Below, piece after piece: positions 18,094 to 30,200 of a stretch of 64,000 nt of DNA. This stretch comes from Bacteroidetes bacterium OLB9 (lineage in GTDB: Bacteria > Bacteroidota > Bacteroidia > Chitinophagales > Saprospiraceae). Numbering within the stretch: position 1 is the stretch's first letter; each line of letters begins with the position of its first letter. The stretch is taken from the NCBI GenBank assembly GCA_001567255.1, contig LNBW01000056.1, positions 62,001 through 126,000 on the forward strand. Direction: 5' to 3'. Both the position numbers and the translations under genes were made by a program. Below the pieces are notes generated by a model. It did no database searches, was not told the DNA's origin, and saw only the letters and a list, made by a program, of their open reading frames with translations.

Positions 18094-18831
18094 TCACTTT
18101 TTTAAAGTTGGCCCGATTTCATAGTGGCCACCTGAATACCGCATCAACACCAATTTTGACAGGTCTGAAGTATCAATTTTTAAATGGTAATCAACCAGCA
18201 CAGGAGGTCGAATTTCCGGTGCTAGAAACTCAATTTTATCATTCTTAGCCGGGATGATATCTTTAAAAATCATACTGTCACCATAACTCTTGACCAGGAA
18301 AGCGTCTTCACTTTTTGAAATCCGGATTTTAACCTGTTGATCATTAACTTTTCCACTAAAAATGCCATGCCATTGATATGTATTGCAGGAATATCCGGTC
18401 TGAGTATCAAAGTCACTCACCAATGAAAGATTGAGAGCCAATTGTTGGTTCTTAGCAACATTCATCCACATACCTGACATTTTTTCACCATCATAATGAC
18501 CAAAAATAAATCCTGTCGTCTTACCATCTTGTGTCATTTCCACCAACTTGAGCTCATGGCTTACATCATCACCTTCAAAAAAGAAGGTCTCTCCCGAACT
18601 GCGCATAGTATAAAGCCCTCTACACGAAAATCCATCCGTTCCTATGATCATATCGACGGTATGCTTACCGTCCAGCCACCCACTCAACTTATTAATCCAC
18701 AGGTTTTTTACATTTACAGGAAACATAGCTCTTACGTCATCTTTAGTATAAGACTCCTGTGCCTGCAAACCGAATGCGATCAACAAGAACAGCGCTATCA
18801 TACTCCAGCTATGTTTCTTACAACGTTTCAA
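18094..18831 (-). CDS. N-terminal part of a frameshifted secreted protein in the Bat operon
   Basis: The 245-residue frame starts with a signal peptide (residues ~1-24, ending L-Q-A-Q), followed by a beta-rich domain without a recognised family. It ends L-K-K-stop exactly at an A6 run. Deleting one A continues the protein into the next frame to 17496, giving about 444 residues. The protein sits 19 bases after moxR and before DUF58, a slot not occupied by a canonical Bat gene. It is predicted to be periplasmic; its function is unknown. Confidence 0.6.
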   Translation of the reverse strand: MKRCKKHSWSMIALFLLIAFGLQAQESYTKDDVRAMFPVNVKNLWINKLSGWLDGKHTVDMIIGTDGFSCRGLYTMRSSGETFFFEGDDVSHELKLVEMTQDGKTTGFIFGHYDGEKMSGMWMNVAKNQQLALNLSLVSDFDTQTGYSCNTYQWHGIFSGKVNDQQVKIRISKSEDAFLVKSYGDSMIFKDIIPAKNDKIEFLAPEIRPPVLVDYHLKIDTSDLSKLVLMRYSGGHYEIGPTLKK

Positions 18832-18850
18832 TAAATATCAGTTTTTGTTT

Positions 18851-19849
18851 TTATGGTACCGGTATGGTATTGATGATTTGGGTAATGATGTATTCCTGAT
18901 TGATATTTTCAGCTTCAGCTTCATAACTCAGCCCTATTCTATGCCGCATAACATCTTTAGCAACACTACGCACATCATCAGGAATCACATATCCTCTTCT
19001 CTGCATAAAGGCATGAGCGCGAGCAGCAATAGCCAGATTGATACTGGCGCGTGGTGATGCACCATAACTGATTAGTGGCGTCAGTGCCTTCATGTTAAAT
19101 TTGTCAGCATTTCGGGTAGCAAAAACGATGTCTAGGATATAATTTTCAATTTTCTCATCCATGTACACTCTTTTGACCGATTTTCTGGCTTTAATAATGT
19201 CTTCTTTCTGCACCACCGGCTCAATCTTCTGACTAGTCTCTCCACTGATATTCCTACGCATGATAAGCTTTTCTTCATCACGCTCCGGATAGGAAATATT
19301 GACTTTCAGCATAAATCTATCCACCTGTGCTTCTGGCAATGGATAGGTTCCTTCTTGTTCGATCGGATTCTGAGTTGCGAGCACAAGAAACGGTTCATTG
19401 AGTTTATAGGATTCTTTTCCTATCGTCACTTGTCTTTCCTGCATAGCTTCCAGCAATGCTGCTTGTACTTTGGCAGGTGCACGGTTGATTTCATCAGCCA
19501 GAATAAAATTAGCAAAAATAGGTCCTTTTCTTACCGAAAAATCATGCTGACCAGGATTATAAATCATGGTACCAACAATGTCCGACGGTAGAAGATCCGG
19601 TGTAAACTGAATCCTATTAAAATCAGCATTAACAGCCGACGCAAGCGTTTTGATGGCCAGCGTTTTTGCAAGACCAGGAAGCCCTTCCAGCAAAACATGC
19701 CCTTCTGCCAGCAAGCCGAGAATGAGTCTGTCAATCATATGTTTCTGACCAACGATCACTTTAGATGTTTCTTCATTGAGCCTTTCCATAAAGGCACTAT
19801 CAATATAGATTTGCTGATTGATAGCTTCTATATCTATGGATGTCTGCAT
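18851..19849 (-). CDS. MoxR family AAA+ ATPase
   Basis: The 332-residue protein has Walker A G-L-P-G-L-A-K-T, Walker B I-L-A-D-E-I-N-R-A-P, sensor-1 A-T-Q-N-P-I-E-Q-E-G-T-Y-P-L-P-E-A and the arginine-rich Q-V-D-R-F, all diagnostic of MoxR ATPases. These act as chaperones, usually activating VWA-domain partners encoded next door, here DUF58, BatA and BatB. It is the first gene of the operon. About 65 bases upstream lies GATATTTG, a near match to the -7 element TAnnTTTG. Confidence 0.93.
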   Translation of the reverse strand: MQTSIDIEAINQQIYIDSAFMERLNEETSKVIVGQKHMIDRLILGLLAEGHVLLEGLPGLAKTLAIKTLASAVNADFNRIQFTPDLLPSDIVGTMIYNPGQHDFSVRKGPIFANFILADEINRAPAKVQAALLEAMQERQVTIGKESYKLNEPFLVLATQNPIEQEGTYPLPEAQVDRFMLKVNISYPERDEEKLIMRRNISGETSQKIEPVVQKEDIIKARKSVKRVYMDEKIENYILDIVFATRNADKFNMKALTPLISYGASPRASINLAIAARAHAFMQRRGYVIPDDVRSVAKDVMRHRIGLSYEAEAENINQEYIITQIINTIPVP

Positions 19850-20118
19850 GGTGATTATTGTTTATCTTGTTATATTTTCAAAATCAATCTGTTCGGTTCA
19901 AAACGGGCAAATATCTATAAAAATTATCATTTACTTGCCCTATTCTAGGCAAAACAGATGTTCCTGATAATCCGTGTGGCAGGATACTCTACAAAATTAC
20001 ATCTATGTCTTTTTTAATAGGTAATGTGAAATTATATTTAACTTAAGCTTAACTTCGCCTTTTTTTTATGCGTTTTAATAGCAAACATTTTCCATTCAAT
20101 TATTATTATATTCGGCAA

Positions 20119-20767
20119 ATGAAGTATTTTATGAGGTTAATTGTAGCTTTAAAAATGGTCGTTTTGGATAGCTTTATTTTCATTTTCAACTTCGGGATTA
20201 TTCGCTTCTGATGGCAATCATCCTGCGCCAGAAAATAATATTCAAACACAGAAAATCGGAGTAAATAAAGACATCTGCGTCATTGTCAGACTTCAAGTGA
20301 GTGGTAATAAAATCAACTTTTTAAAGTCTAAATTAAATGAATCTTTATCTGAAAATGCCCGAAACAATGTTCAAGAACAACTCAACGAAACACTGGAAGA
20401 TAACGCATCATATTTCAAATTATTAGCCCACACATTCGATTCGCTTTTCACCATAGCTCCTGTATATTATCTACCGGATTCTTCCTATAGGCGTTTTATG
20501 GCCGGGCAAAAAGGTCTCTTCTACAACAAGCATGGACAACCCGATCCGTCGCTGAGTTGTGATGGTAAGGAGACGTTCTTTATCATTGCCGGAAAAGATC
20601 GAGACCAGTTACTTTTTGTCAATGCATCTCTTCATAAAATGGACAAGCCATTCCCATACAAGAAAAGTGTATTCTTACCTTCATTTAAAAAAATACTTAA
20701 CCTGAAAGGATACCTTGCAACACAGGTCAAATATTTCAATCAAAAATTATCCAGAATTTATCCTTAA
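20119..20767 (+). CDS. Small secreted protein of unknown family, frameshifted near its start
   Basis: From the ATG at 20119 the frame reads M-K-Y-F-M-R-L-I-V-A-L-K and then enters the A5 run at 20151-20155. Removing one A continues into W-S-F-W-I-A-L-F-S-F-S-T-S-G-L-F-A-S, completing an excellent signal peptide and joining the long downstream frame (215 residues in all). Without the repair only a GTG start at 20297 is available, giving 156 residues with no export signal. The mature part is mostly polar with no domain I recognise. Its last bases lie just before a VanX-like gene. Confidence 0.55.
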
Positions 20768-20771
20768 TATC

Positions 20772-21512
20772 ATGATAAACCCACGATACATACTTTTATT
20801 ATTTTCATTGCTACTGATTGTAGGCTGTAAAAATGACATAAAACCTGCTGACACTAATAGGGTCACAGATAAAACTATTCAACCATCAGAGCAAAAAGAA
20901 ACAACTGAACCACCAGCGACCGAAGAAGAATTTCCTGAGGCTGTTGAACCAATCAAAATTGCAGATGACATTGCAGCAAAATGGGTTGAACTGTCGGAAA
21001 AAGACGGGTTTACAGTAGATGTCAGATATGCTACAACCCATAACTTCACCAAGAAAAAGATCTATGACTGTGGTAAGTGTTATTTACATCCGGAGGCTTC
21101 TGAAAATCTAATAAAAGTACAACAAGACTTACAAAAACGTTTTGGATATAGTATAAAATTGTTTGACTGCTATCGTCCTCGTGCCTATCAACAACGACTA
21201 TGGGATGCCGTACCGGATCCGGACTATGTCACACCACCGCAAAAGGGCTCAATGCACAGTCGTGGCCTTGCCGTTGATCTGACTATTGTTGATAAGGATG
21301 GTAAGGAATTGGATATGGGTACTCCGTATGATTTCTTTGGTGAAGAAGCACACTACAGTTATAATCATTCGGATGCAGTCAAGCGCAATAGATGGATACT
21401 CAAAAGTACAATGGAGAAATACGGGTTTAAAGGTATTCGCACAGAATGGTGGCATTTTAGCTATCGCAGTGTATCCTATCCGCTGGATGAGTGGATCTGG
21501 CCATGTGACTAA
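20772..21512 (+). CDS. VanX-like M15D D-Ala-D-Ala dipeptidase lipoprotein
   Basis: The ATG at 20772 gives a lipoprotein signal with lipobox L-L-I-V-G-C. The catalytic domain has the early V-D-V-R-Y-A-T-x-x-N-F motif, the arginine-containing D-C-Y-R-P-R-A, the zinc motif S-M-H-S-R-G-L-A-V-D-L-T and the E-W-W-H-F motif, all matching VanX/DdpX (M15D). It should hydrolyse D-Ala-D-Ala or related dipeptides in the periplasm, more likely in cell-wall recycling than glycopeptide resistance because no vanH or vanA lies nearby. A longer start at 20715 would overlap the previous gene and hide the lipoprotein signal. Confidence 0.88.
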   Translation: MINPRYILLLFSLLLIVGCKNDIKPADTNRVTDKTIQPSEQKETTEPPATEEEFPEAVEPIKIADDIAAKWVELSEKDGFTVDVRYATTHNFTKKKIYDCGKCYLHPEASENLIKVQQDLQKRFGYSIKLFDCYRPRAYQQRLWDAVPDPDYVTPPQKGSMHSRGLAVDLTIVDKDGKELDMGTPYDFFGEEAHYSYNHSDAVKRNRWILKSTMEKYGFKGIRTEWWHFSYRSVSYPLDEWIWPCD

Positions 21513-21525
21513 ATACAATCACAGT

Positions 21526-23289
21526 TTACTTTTCAAGTAGCTCTATTTCTGTTCGGCGGTTATATCGATGTTCCTTCTCACTACACGGCACATTATCCTT
21601 ACAGTGATTTCTTAGTTTGGTCTCGCCAAAGCCTCTTATCTCCATACGATCTTCGTCAACACCTTTTTTGACAAGGTATTCTCGTACAGCATTAGCCCTG
21701 CTGATACTGAGTTGTAGGTTATATTCTGCACTTCCTCGGCTATCAGTATGAGATTCTATTCTGATGCGGGCATTAGGATTTTGAACCATGTATTCAGCCA
21801 AATGAATAAGCTCCGGCACAGCCTCATCTTCTAGCACGGCACTATTGTAACCAAAATAAACATCATCAAAAACTAACACTTGCCCTACTTCGGGTTGGGC
21901 GAAAGGTTGAGTTTTCTCAGATCTTTTATCTACTGCCATTTCTTCTGGTTGCTCGACAGGTTTATTATTCGATTCCTTTTCTTCAGCTGGTTCTAGCACA
22001 ATATTAAAATGACTACCTATAGCATTGAAATCATAGATCATAGAAAGCGAGTTGTAGCCTTCAGCTTCCATATTGAGTAAGTAGGTCTGACTCCTTTTGA
22101 TTTGAAAGGTAGCGCGACCTTCACTGTCTGTTTTGAATGGAGGAAAAGATGATCCTTTTTTAGGAGATAATTTAAGGATTAAGTCACCTGCATCTTTGCC
22201 GGATAACATATCAATATTGTAGCTTGACAAAGCAAAATTATTGACATCAATATGTAGTGGTGTCATCGTGACGGTAGCCATCGGTATATCCTCCAATGTA
22301 AGCTTGTCCATGATGTGCATTCGAACTGAAACAATGGCTTTCATATCTATACCTATCAGTGTTTCCTCTGTCTCAAAACGATAGATATCATCTTTTCCTT
22401 TTCCACCAGGGCGATTGCTGGCAAAATATCCTGATCTAAGGTTATCTCTAATGATCAGGCCAAGGTCATCATAAGCAGAATTGAGCGGCGTCGGCAATAA
22501 TTCCGGCTTTGACCATTCTCCCTTGCGCAATACACTCACAAACATATCCAGGCCACCTAATCCTCCTGGTCTGTCAGATGCAAAAATCAAAATACTGTCA
22601 TTGGCTAAATAAGGAAATATTTCGTTATTTTCTGTATTGATTCGGTCTCCTAGGTTGAGCACACCAGTCCATTCCACACCATTAAAATAGGCTGAATATA
22701 AATCCATTTTGCCACGACCGCCGGGTTGATTGGATGAAAATATCATCATTTTACCATCTTTGGACAAGGATGGATGACAGATGGAATAATTTTTCACATT
22801 GATTTCGATGGGTGTGACTACGGGTTTTGATTTATTCAAATCAGCTGTCAAAATACGTAAGTAAAAAGTGTCTGCCTTTGTGCTGAGGACTTTTCGATCT
22901 TTATTGGACCTAGTAAAAAACAGCCTATTCGTATTAAGGTCATACGACATAGGACCTTCATGCCAGTCTGAATTGATTTTCTTATTGAATGCCTCCACTT
23001 CGCCAAGTGAATTATCCATATGTACCATTGCGCTTCCTAGCTGAAAATAAGGTTCGCCAATATTTTTGTCAAAAAACTTAGTACCTGTGACAGTATAAAC
23101 AAAAGCTACTCTGTCTCCTACAAATGCCGGTGATGATTCTAGATTTGCGGTATTTACTGCGGTCTCATTATATACCTTCAACGTCTTGATTGCATTTTTA
23201 TTGACCACAGGCTGACCTATCATCTCATTGAATGCCCAAACAGCGCATATCAGTATCATATAATATTTTACCTTCATCATAACCATCAA
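21526..23289 (-). CDS. OmpA-family protein with PD40 propeller, T9SS adhesin partner (PorE-like)
   Basis: The 587-residue protein has a signal peptide, then PD40/WD40-like beta-propeller repeats (I-F-S-S-N-Q-P-G-G-x-G, I-F-A-S-D-R-P-G-G-x-G, F-A-S-N-R-P-G-G-K-G). A carboxypeptidase-regulatory-like segment (~330-430) follows. The C-terminal OmpA domain binds peptidoglycan (F-G-Y-N-S-A-V-L near the start; E-S-H-T-D-S-R-G-S-A-E-Y-N; Y-N-R-R-T-E). This is close to the PorE architecture but lacks its N-terminal TPRs. Its ATG overlaps the porP-like stop by 4 bases, so it probably anchors the PorP/adhesin complex to the cell wall. Confidence 0.85.
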   Translation of the reverse strand: MMVMMKVKYYMILICAVWAFNEMIGQPVVNKNAIKTLKVYNETAVNTANLESSPAFVGDRVAFVYTVTGTKFFDKNIGEPYFQLGSAMVHMDNSLGEVEAFNKKINSDWHEGPMSYDLNTNRLFFTRSNKDRKVLSTKADTFYLRILTADLNKSKPVVTPIEINVKNYSICHPSLSKDGKMMIFSSNQPGGRGKMDLYSAYFNGVEWTGVLNLGDRINTENNEIFPYLANDSILIFASDRPGGLGGLDMFVSVLRKGEWSKPELLPTPLNSAYDDLGLIIRDNLRSGYFASNRPGGKGKDDIYRFETEETLIGIDMKAIVSVRMHIMDKLTLEDIPMATVTMTPLHIDVNNFALSSYNIDMLSGKDAGDLILKLSPKKGSSFPPFKTDSEGRATFQIKRSQTYLLNMEAEGYNSLSMIYDFNAIGSHFNIVLEPAEEKESNNKPVEQPEEMAVDKRSEKTQPFAQPEVGQVLVFDDVYFGYNSAVLEDEAVPELIHLAEYMVQNPNARIRIESHTDSRGSAEYNLQLSISRANAVREYLVKKGVDEDRMEIRGFGETKLRNHCKDNVPCSEKEHRYNRRTEIELLEK

Positions 23290-24236
23290 AAATAACGCGG
23301 ATTAATGATCACTGGACGTACCTTCCTAGGTATGAGGTTATACACCATAATCATCTCTAGGCTGCCACTACTAGATGCCCTTAATTTAGAAACCGGAATA
23401 TCATAAGCAAATCCAAACATCAACTGATCGGATAACTGCATACTGAATATTAAATCTAGTGATTCGGCGATATCTCCATGCGCACCTCCTGTTCTAAATG
23501 TAAGGCCAGCATTGTATTTATCCTGCCAAGTAACCGAACCATTGAGGTCAACTCCAAAAGGAGCATTTTCTGCTGCCCTAAAAAAGAGTTGCGGTGTCAG
23601 TCTCAAATCATTATTGACAATAAATGTTCCTCCTGTCATAAAAAATAAGTGCCTGACTTCCGTCGAAAAAAGATTATTTTTATCAAAGTCAATATCTGAT
23701 TTAATCAGTCGCGGTACAGCTGCACCCAGATAAAAATTATTGGTATTATAATACAATCCAAAACCTGCATTAAAAAGATTGAGTGACTGAGACGTAGGTG
23801 GAATAGATGGGTCAAGCTGTATATTCTGTATAGCAAAAAGCCTGCTGTCCGAATAATCCTGAGTATATTTTCGACCCGACACATTCATACCCATACTCAG
23901 TGTGCCATTACCAAGGGCAAACTTGTAAGCATACATCAGCTCATAAGTAATCTTGTCAGTAATGCCAATAGACTGGTGCTCCAGGTTTACTCCTAGTCCT
24001 ATACGCCTGCCTAATCTCGGTAGGTTGATATTAAAACTCTGTGCCACAGGAGCACCCGGAAATCCTGTCCATTGATTACGATACAGCAAAGCAGCTGAAA
24101 GATAACTTTCATTACCGGCATAAGCAGGATTTAGTGCCAGCTTATTAAACATAAACTGAGTGTACATCTGCTGTTGCTGACTATTAAGCTGAATACTATA
24201 TATGATGGTCAATATAAAAAACAGTCTTCGTATCAT
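23286..24236 (-). CDS. Type IX secretion system PorP/SprF family outer-membrane protein
   Basis: The 316-residue protein has a signal peptide followed by the family hallmark Q-Q-Q-M-Y-T-Q-F-M-F-N-K-L-A-L-N-P-A-Y-A-G and R-N-Q-W-T-G-F-P-G-A-P. A beta-rich barrel follows with the late F-G-F-A-Y-D-I-P. SprF-type proteins are needed for export or cell-surface attachment of the type B adhesin encoded beside them. The start overlaps the adhesin stop by 4 bases, and its own stop overlaps the OmpA gene's start, linking the three products. Confidence 0.93.
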   Translation of the reverse strand: MIRRLFFILTIIYSIQLNSQQQQMYTQFMFNKLALNPAYAGNESYLSAALLYRNQWTGFPGAPVAQSFNINLPRLGRRIGLGVNLEHQSIGITDKITYELMYAYKFALGNGTLSMGMNVSGRKYTQDYSDSRLFAIQNIQLDPSIPPTSQSLNLFNAGFGLYYNTNNFYLGAAVPRLIKSDIDFDKNNLFSTEVRHLFFMTGGTFIVNNDLRLTPQLFFRAAENAPFGVDLNGSVTWQDKYNAGLTFRTGGAHGDIAESLDLIFSMQLSDQLMFGFAYDIPVSKLRASSSGSLEMIMVYNLIPRKVRPVIINPRYF

Positions 24237-27200
24237 CTTTGCAGTATTAAGAATCCTTTAATCGGCTTTGCACCCTTCTGTACCTCAATAATGTAATAAT
24301 AAGTACCTACAGGCAGCAGATTGCCGTTATAAGTACCGTCCCAGTCATTTTTATATGGATTAGCATAAAAAACTTCATTGCCCCATTCGTTGAATATCGA
24401 CACTTTACTATCCGGATACCTGCCGGTTTCCAGACACGGTATGATGAAGATATCATTAATACCATCCTGGTTTGGCGTGAAGATTGTAGGTGCAAAACAA
24501 TCAATATTATCATCAATATGAATGACAACTGTTTCCTCAGTACAAAGCTGGTCGCAGAAATCCGCACAAACCTTGTACTTAAAAGTCAAATCTGAAAGCG
24601 ATTTAATATCGGGTATAAATTCTACCTTCTTATCTATGATTTTGACAGTACCACTCGCAGGCAGAGCAGCAATAGTCAGTGAATAATTATCAGGGAGCAC
24701 ATCGTTTTCTGTGATATCCAAAGTGGCACTTTGTCCAAAGAGCAAGGTATATTCATCAGGTTGAGGCAGTGGTTTAAATTCCGAATAAATAAATATGGTA
24801 TCACTGCTAAAATTAGGACAGCCAGGCACTGAATAATCGAGATAAATCGTGTTGAGTCCCGGTATTAAGCCGGATATCACCGGTGATACCACTTTAGGAT
24901 CGCTGATTCTATTCTCCGGTCGCAGTGCTGTCCAGTGCACATCAACCAGTGGTGGCCCATGTTTTGATATCAACCTCACAGTTTCATCCGGGCAAGTGAT
25001 AATGTTTTTTTCAACTGCTTGGGCTTTTATTTCAGGAGGTGTGTTGATATTCAGTATTGACGAGGTAGCATAATCTGAAAAACAGCCATATACTTCAGCT
25101 CTCACTGTGATAAAGTTGGCTCCTGCATTAAAGATGCCCTGATTATTGAATGTATGACAAACGCCTGAAGATACACCCGCCACTTCATGATCAGGCAATA
25201 GTGTATATTCATAAACGGCTCCGGGTGTAAGTGTACTACTTTCAAGGCATATTTCTACAGTACCCGATCCAGCGCTACAGCTGTTGATCACATCAGATGT
25301 AAAAATAGGAGTAGCGATTTTATCCTTTACAATCACTTCTACCGGTGCCGATAGTGCTGACGAACAGCCATCTACTACTGCAGCCACTGCATATAAGCCA
25401 CTCATTTGAGTTTGGGCATGTAAAATCATCCATGCAGGTGTAGTAGTCAATGTATCCATAGGTCCTGTCCATTGATATACAGCATCAGGAAGCGAAGTAC
25501 ATTGAATTGTAAGATCCGAATCATAGCAAATCGGTAAGATAGGTGTTATTATAGGTGCTTCAGGACGTTTTCTTACCGATATCTTTACAGGTATCGATGG
25601 ATCTGAAGCACAGTTGCCGGATATGATTTTAAGGCTATAATCACCTGCATTAGCTGCTCTCGCTGCTGCAATGAAAAGCGTGTCTGTTGTGGTAAAAACG
25701 GTACCCATAGGCGTCGTCCACTCATAGCTTGCGCCAGGAATTGAAGAATTGCTACTGATCTGTATGGTGTCTCCTTCACAGTAAAAAGGTGCAGCTGTGA
25801 TCACCGGCTGGTCAGTGATAATATTAAAATTGACCCGCACATCTACAGCCTCTGAAGGGCAATTCCGATTCAAAATCACTAAAGTGTAAACACCAGTATC
25901 TTGCAAACTCAAATTGGTCAATACCGGGCTTTTATCCCCAGAAGTAAACCCATTTGGTCCCGTCCATTGATAGACGTAATCCAGAGCATTAGGAAATACA
26001 GAAGGCTTAAATGTCAAAGTATCTGTCTTTTTCATGCAAGGCAAAGCGGTACTACTCAATGCGGTAATCTCCGGCACCTGAATGATAGACACAGTTGTAC
26101 TAGCCGAGCTTTTACAGCTTGTAGGAGTAGTGATCGTCACCGCATAATCGCCTGCCACTCCACTGACTATAGGGTTATAAATCGAAGGAATATTGGATAC
26201 TGGCCCTGACCATTCATAAGTCGCATTGGGTACAAAAGTAGCTTGCAACTGTACACTATCGCCCATACACACAGGGCCGGAATTAATGACCCCAATCTGA
26301 AGGCTTGCATCTATGGCGACCACTTTCTTTTCCGATACTTTGGATTTACAGTTGCCTTTGACCGAAATGACAGTCCAGTCTCCTTGCAGCGACGTCTGAG
26401 CGTTAGGAATAATCAGACTGTTATCCTGGGTTACAGTAAATAATTGGCCATCTTTATACCATTCGTATTTTTCTGAACCGGGAGAGGCTGTGGCTACTAG
26501 GGTAAAGACATCTCCTTCACAGAATATGCCAAGGCCGGTAATGATAGGTGTCGCTGGCGATTCAAAAATCGTAACCCTTGTTACCGCAGTATCTGACACA
26601 CAACTTCCGTTTTTGACAACCAATAGATATTCGCCAGCATGAGATGGAGTGATGCGCTCTATGACTGGTGGGTGCGCACCCATAGCCATAAAACCTCTCG
26701 GTCCTGTCCACACATACTCGTATTGAGCATTGAAAGTACTACTTGCAAGCTCTATATCTCCACCTTCGCATGGTGATAAAAATAAGTCACGAACAGCTGC
26801 TACCGGTACTTCCTTAACTGTAACTTTCAATAGGGAAGACGGATTAGAACTACAATCAGGCCCACGAGCTATCACATAATAAAAGTGTGGCCCAGATGTA
26901 GGCGGGCTTAATATCAATTCCGGAATGGTAGTGGTATTCAGCAATACGCCTTGCGGAAAAATACCTTCGTACCAGTCATAAGTAACGTCGCCACTGTAAT
27001 TGGTGGTAGATAGAATTACCTCATTACCTGCACAAATTTCTGATCCATTAGCAGTGAGCTCAGGATTAGTGAGCGGCTTAATATTGACGATAACAGACCC
27101 GACAGCTGAACATCCATTAAACCCAGTTATTGTAAGGATATAGGTTCCATTAAAACTTTCATCAACATTAGGGATTTTAGGATTTTCTGTAAAAAATTCA

Positions 27201-30200
27201 ATTCCTCCGGGGCCTTGCCATCTAAAAGTGTAGGTACCAGGTACGCTGGAAGGTGGCACATTAGCAAAAAGTTTCAGTGTATCATTGGAACACAAACCAG
27301 CCGAAAATGATGGTTGCAACTCGATGGGTTTTACTCGTACCGTGGTAGTACATGTATTCTCATTGCCTTGTTGATCAGTAGCTATCAACTGAACAGTTAC
27401 ATCAGAATTGAGCATCGAGCAATCAAAAACAAAAGGCTCTACTCTAAGGGTAACTGATCCACAATTGTCCGAACTTCCATTGTCCACCCATTCTGGCAAT
27501 AAAGTGGTTGTTTCCAGTCCGGATGGTGGAATAGTAATGGTCGCATTTTTACACAATACTTCAGGAAGCTGCTGATCTATCACATTGACCTCAAACTTAC
27601 AAGAAGCAGGATTGCCGGCATTATCCGCAGTGTAAATTGTTACTAATGATTTTCCTCCATTCAAAATAAAGTCATGCGTTGTGGCATCATCCGGCAAAAC
27701 AGTCTGCGTTTGCTCTGTCGCGCCAGTCACAGCATAGGAAAAACGTGCATCAGAGTAAACAAGCCTGGCTCTGATCAATGATTGATTGTCCACTGTCATT
27801 CCAGCAGTCAACTCTTTACATGGATTGATTCCATCACCACCATTAACAGGAACTGCGAGTAAGGTTAATTGATTAGCAGAGATCCATGAATTAAATAAGG
27901 CTTTAGGCAATTCAAACTTTGTGATACTACTACCTGTGCACCCTTCACCAGCAAATAAATCGGTATGACCTATAGAATAACCACCGGGGCCTAAAATTTC
28001 AAAAGATTCCCCCAGATCATTATTATCGCCAAAAAACTCAACCTCAAGTAACACAGGCTGAGACATAAACCGAATAGGAAAAACATTAGGAAAAACAAGT
28101 TGTTTGCTCCTTGCTTCATATCTGCCTTCTTGATCATTAAATTTAAAAGAAATTTGTGCTGCTTCCGCCGATGATGGAGCTGTCTGCTGGTACAATCTGT
28201 TGCCAGTACAATTTTCATCAACGACAAAGTCCAGTGGCAGTCTGATGGTATCCTTACACACGCCGTCAGCTAAAACTGATGAAATATCACCGGGACAGTT
28301 GATGACTGGTGCAATCTTATCTTTAATAGTCACTCGCGTGGTGCATGAAGACATATTGCCTCCACAATCTCTGAAAATGAAACGTACTTCGCTTTCTCCT
28401 ACCGGCAATTCCAGATCAAGTGTATCCACAGTACTGATCGCCACTTCTTCTTTACCATTGAGCTGATAAAATACCCTTAATGCATTGCTCAGATCCGTTT
28501 CGTAAGTGATCGTTGTTTGCACCGTGCTAGATCCACAAATATTATTGATGGCCAATACCGGTTCAGTGGATACGACATTGGGTATAAAATAGAGATCGAT
28601 AAACCCATCCTGAATCCAGCTGGTCAGCCTATCCTTATTGAGTGGAATAGTAAATGATACAGATGAACACTGCTCAGGCCCAAGCGGTGACCTACCAACG
28701 AAAGTGCTATCTTCATCATAGATATTAAAATATTCAGTCGCATCATCAATATCCATATTGACCAGTTTGACTTGCAGCTCTCCATCTGTCAAGGGTGCTG
28801 CGGTGAATGGGCTGAATGGGCCAACCCGTACCTTCACCGGATCAATAATAGATTCTGGCCCTGGTGGGCTTTGGGAAGTGACTGTAGTTACAATTTTCCT
28901 TACTACTGTTGATGATGGTTCTAAGCAATTATCCATAGCGGTGGGAACCGGAATGCGCACAAAGGCACTACAACCTGTCGCTACCTCTTTAGTGATGTCT
29001 TGAGGACACTGGCTCACTACTGGAAGTTGATTATCTTCTATTCCAAATACTGCTGAAGTTACTGCAAAATTTCCACAATCATCATAATACACAAAATCTA
29101 CTTCTACATATCGGAGCCATCCCTTCAGTGTAGATGGGCAAATTCCTGCAGGAACGTGGGTCGGAAATGTCCCCGGGAAAGTTGTTGGGTCATTGATATC
29201 ATAAGATCCTTTCAACGCTGCAAAAGATCGTAGCGTATCACACATACCTTCTGCTCGTGAACCTCCCATATCATTCACCCACAAAAACAATTCGGCATCT
29301 AGGTCAGGCTGATCCGTACAGGCAAAAGCGCTGTTCTTGGCTGGCTGAGTGATGATAGGCGCTGTATCATGCAGGATTTTGAGTACCTGTACGTAAGTGG
29401 TCTCATTTGCACAAACGTCTTTTGAGACATAAGTACGCTCTATCACTTCATCACAACCACTGGAAAGTTGTCGGTCAGAAAAAGTGGTCACTACAGGAGA
29501 GCATGCATCTACAAATTGTACAAACAAACTATCAGGATGGCTATCAAATACATGGCATTGTACAGAATCTACAGGCATACCAGCGATAGCAGGAGCTTCC
29601 TTGTCTCTTACCTCAATCACCTGAACCGCTTCCGCTGAATTGCCACAATTGTCAGTAGCTGTCCACTTTCTTGTAATGGTGTAAACGTAATGACCACATG
29701 ATTGAGGATCGGCATTCTGAGTGGAAGTTTCCTCTAGTTGAGGGAGGATATTTCTGGTACAATAGTCCAGTACAGTGGGTGGTGTTGCAGGCGGTATCTT
29801 ATCACATGAAACAGTTACATCATCCGGAAACCCGATAAATACCGGTGCTACATTATCGAGCACACTAAACTGAGTAGTGCCGGGCGTGATCAGCTGATTT
29901 CCGCATTGGTCCTTGACAAAAAAATTGATCCTGAGTGTCCAGTTACATAGACCGTCAGGAATTTCAGGATAAGGCCCGGTATTAATATTGCCATTGCCGG
30001 CCATCACCTGTGTATTGCCAACAAATATTCCATAGGTAAATATAGTCCATTGCACTGAGTCAGAACAATCATCGGTAGCTTCATATCCTGCTTTATTTTT
30101 TATCCACTGAATGAGTGTATCCCTAATTCCTTCCTGACATGTATAAGCAACATTAGGTACGGATCGTACTGTAGGTGGCGTTATATCCTTAGTATAAAAA

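Noticed and set aside
18096..18103. A-AAA-AAG heptamer directly before a TGA in the split Bat-operon gene, like the dnaX -1 frameshift site
   Set aside because: A -1 shift leads to a frame that stops after about 25 codons. The continuing protein needs +1 (or one base deleted), so programmed dnaX-type frameshifting does not fit.
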